Shown here: piece by piece, positions 4,438-5,603 of the stretch
How the letters are laid out: the number at the start of each line of letters is the position of its first letter
How positions within the stretch are numbered: the stretch's first letter is position 1
Source: Akkermansia muciniphila
GTDB taxonomy: Bacteria; Verrucomicrobiota; Verrucomicrobiia; Limisphaerales; SXTU01
Assembly (NCBI GenBank): GCA_945872195.1
Contig: CAMBZO010000196.1
Span: 1 to 5,603, forward strand
Reading direction: 5' to 3'
DNA length: 5,603 nt
The notes under the pieces: generated by a model
What the model was told of the DNA's origin: nothing
The model's database searches: none
The model's input: the letters and a program-made list of their open reading frames with translations, nothing else
Made by a program: the position numbers and the translations under genes

Positions 4438-5603
4438 GTGAACGGCGACGAACATCCTTTTGACCCGACCCGCTGGCGCGCGGAGCGACCGCAGCCAGAG
4501 CAGGAGCGAGCGCTGGCGGGAGTGCCGCGGGACCTTCAGCGGGTTGCGTTCTTCGGTGTGCTCTCTGTCTTCCTCGTGCTGCTGGGCACGCTGCTGCCGG
4601 CGAATTGGAAGTCAGTTCATCCCGCGTTGCTCGCGCGGGCAGGGCAGGGGACGCCGACTGCTTCGGGCCTCGGTCTCGCCGCCGTGACGGCGCAGCGGCC
4701 GGGCGTCGCCAACCTCGCGCTCTCGGCGGCGATGACGGTGAAGGACGAACAGGTCGCGAAGCTGACAGCGGAACTCGCGGCGCTCGAAGCCCAGCGTGGC
4801 TGGACCACGTGGGGCGGGCGCGACCCGTTCATCGAGTCGGTCTTCAAGGACAAGTCAGTCGCTCGGCCCGCGAGCGAAGCCATCCTGCCGTTTCTCCTGA
4901 GCGAGACGAATCGCGCCGTGCTGCGAGAGCATCTGGCCACGGCGCGTTCACCCGGTGTGCAGGCCATTCTCAAGACGCGCGAGCTGTCCAGCACGACGCA
5001 GTTCGTTCCGGTGGGTCGTCCCGGCGGACAGCCGTTCGAGGCGACCATTCTGCTGACGGCTTTGCTCTATCAGGGCGAACGCTTCTCCGCTCTGCTGGCG
5101 CAAGACATCCGCACGGCCGCCGAGCAGGCGAACGAGACGCGCCTCGCAGGCGAGTGGGAAAGCGTGTGCATGGACGTGCTCACGCTGGCGCGACGGATGG
5201 ACTGGATGCAACTCTCCGAACTTTTGCGCCACCTGCCGAGTGCGAAAGCGTTGAACGACTTCGCCCAGTTGGCCAAGGCCGCGCCGGACAATCTCGCGGT
5301 GCTCTACACCGCGTCTCTGCTCACCAAAACTCCGGACAAGGTCGCTGGCTACCTGCTGCGCTTCGGGAAGACTGGGGCAGGCGACATGACGAAAGCGCTC
5401 GCGCACGGCGAGGGCGCGCTGCGGTTGCTGGTGGAGCGGTCGCTGCCGGTCGGCCCTGCGCGCGCCGTGCCCGGCTTCCTCGCGGGCTGGACGCTGGCGG
5501 CTCCTCGCGGGATGCTCGCTGCTAAGGTGATTTGCTTTTTGCTGGCCGGTTTTGGATTCTTGTTGGCGTGGCGCGAGTTATCGCCCGTCCAAAACGCGAG
5601 CCG
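4438..5603 (+). CDS. Hypothetical membrane-anchored protein, partial, GTG start
   Basis: The reading frame from GTG 4438-4440 stays open for 388 codons to the window edge. An in-frame TAA at 4429-4431 lies just upstream, so the start must be at or after 4438; GTG 4522 is an alternative. I do not recognise the family. The visible part has a polar, proline-rich N-terminus (about 1-35, including HPFDPTRWRAERPQPEQ), a membrane segment at about 36-54 (VAFFGVLSVFLVLLGTLLP) and a mostly helical region of about 300 residues. A second membrane segment follows at about 360-378 (LAAKVICFLLAGFGFLLAW). A likely topology is cytoplasmic tail, membrane, extracytoplasmic helical domain, membrane, with more beyond the window. 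Residues 91-110 (TVKDEQVAKLTAELAALEAQ) have a coiled-coil-like pattern. The frame beats the competing frames because it gives balanced composition and clear hydrophobic segments. There is no Shine-Dalgarno. It is divergent from the phosphatase, and its job is unknown. Confidence 0.75.
   Translation, partial: MNGDEHPFDPTRWRAERPQPEQERALAGVPRDLQRVAFFGVLSVFLVLLGTLLPANWKSVHPALLARAGQGTPTASGLGLAAVTAQRPGVANLALSAAMTVKDEQVAKLTAELAALEAQRGWTTWGGRDPFIESVFKDKSVARPASEAILPFLLSETNRAVLREHLATARSPGVQAILKTRELSSTTQFVPVGRPGGQPFEATILLTALLYQGERFSALLAQDIRTAAEQANETRLAGEWESVCMDVLTLARRMDWMQLSELLRHLPSAKALNDFAQLAKAAPDNLAVLYTASLLTKTPDKVAGYLLRFGKTGAGDMTKALAHGEGALRLLVERSLPVGPARAVPGFLAGWTLAAPRGMLAAKVICFLLAGFGFLLAWRELSPVQNAS

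Noticed and set aside
4605..5525. Plus-strand frame (306 codons) starting with ATG inside the right-hand gene
   Set aside because: It is highly Arg/Gly-rich. The overlapping frame from GTG 4438 has balanced composition, two membrane segments and no stop to the window edge.

Overview
The window looks like chromosomal DNA of a high-GC bacterium, probably of the Verrucomicrobiota/Planctomycetota type. This rests on three things: the protein families present, start codons that almost all lack a Shine-Dalgarno sequence, and a palindromic spacer element of a style I associate with those phyla. It is an inference, since no rRNA or marker gene is present. I see no tRNA, CRISPR array, transposase or phage gene.

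Layout. Positions 1-224 (minus) hold the 5' end of an ApbE-type lipoprotein (FAD:protein FMN transferase), cut by the window edge. It is divergent from a complete MscS-family mechanosensitive channel at 239-1093 (plus). The channel gene converges on a three-gene minus-strand cluster, with a small GC-rich hairpin between them at 1103-1122. In transcription order the cluster is a HAD-superfamily phosphatase (4287-3451), a deoxyhypusine-synthase-like protein (3437-2262) and a PfkB/RfaE-like sugar kinase (2149-1130). The first two are 13 bases apart. The last two are separated by 112 bases, most of which is an 87-base imperfect palindrome (2162-2248). A 150-base divergent spacer (4288-4437) follows. 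Then comes a plus-strand gene starting at GTG 4438 and running off the right end. It encodes a protein of unknown function with a membrane segment near each end of the visible part.

The kinase, HAD phosphatase and deoxyhypusine-synthase-like protein probably work together on a phosphorylated sugar, perhaps a heptose-like or other cell-surface sugar. The kinase resembles the heptose-7-phosphate kinase domain of HldE/RfaE but has an altered substrate-side motif. The phosphatase carries a large cap insert and is not a typical GmhB. The deoxyhypusine-synthase-like member has no obvious substrate in a bacterium. This cluster is the best candidate here for an undescribed pathway. ApbE and MscS are ordinary housekeeping or envelope functions with no evident link to it.
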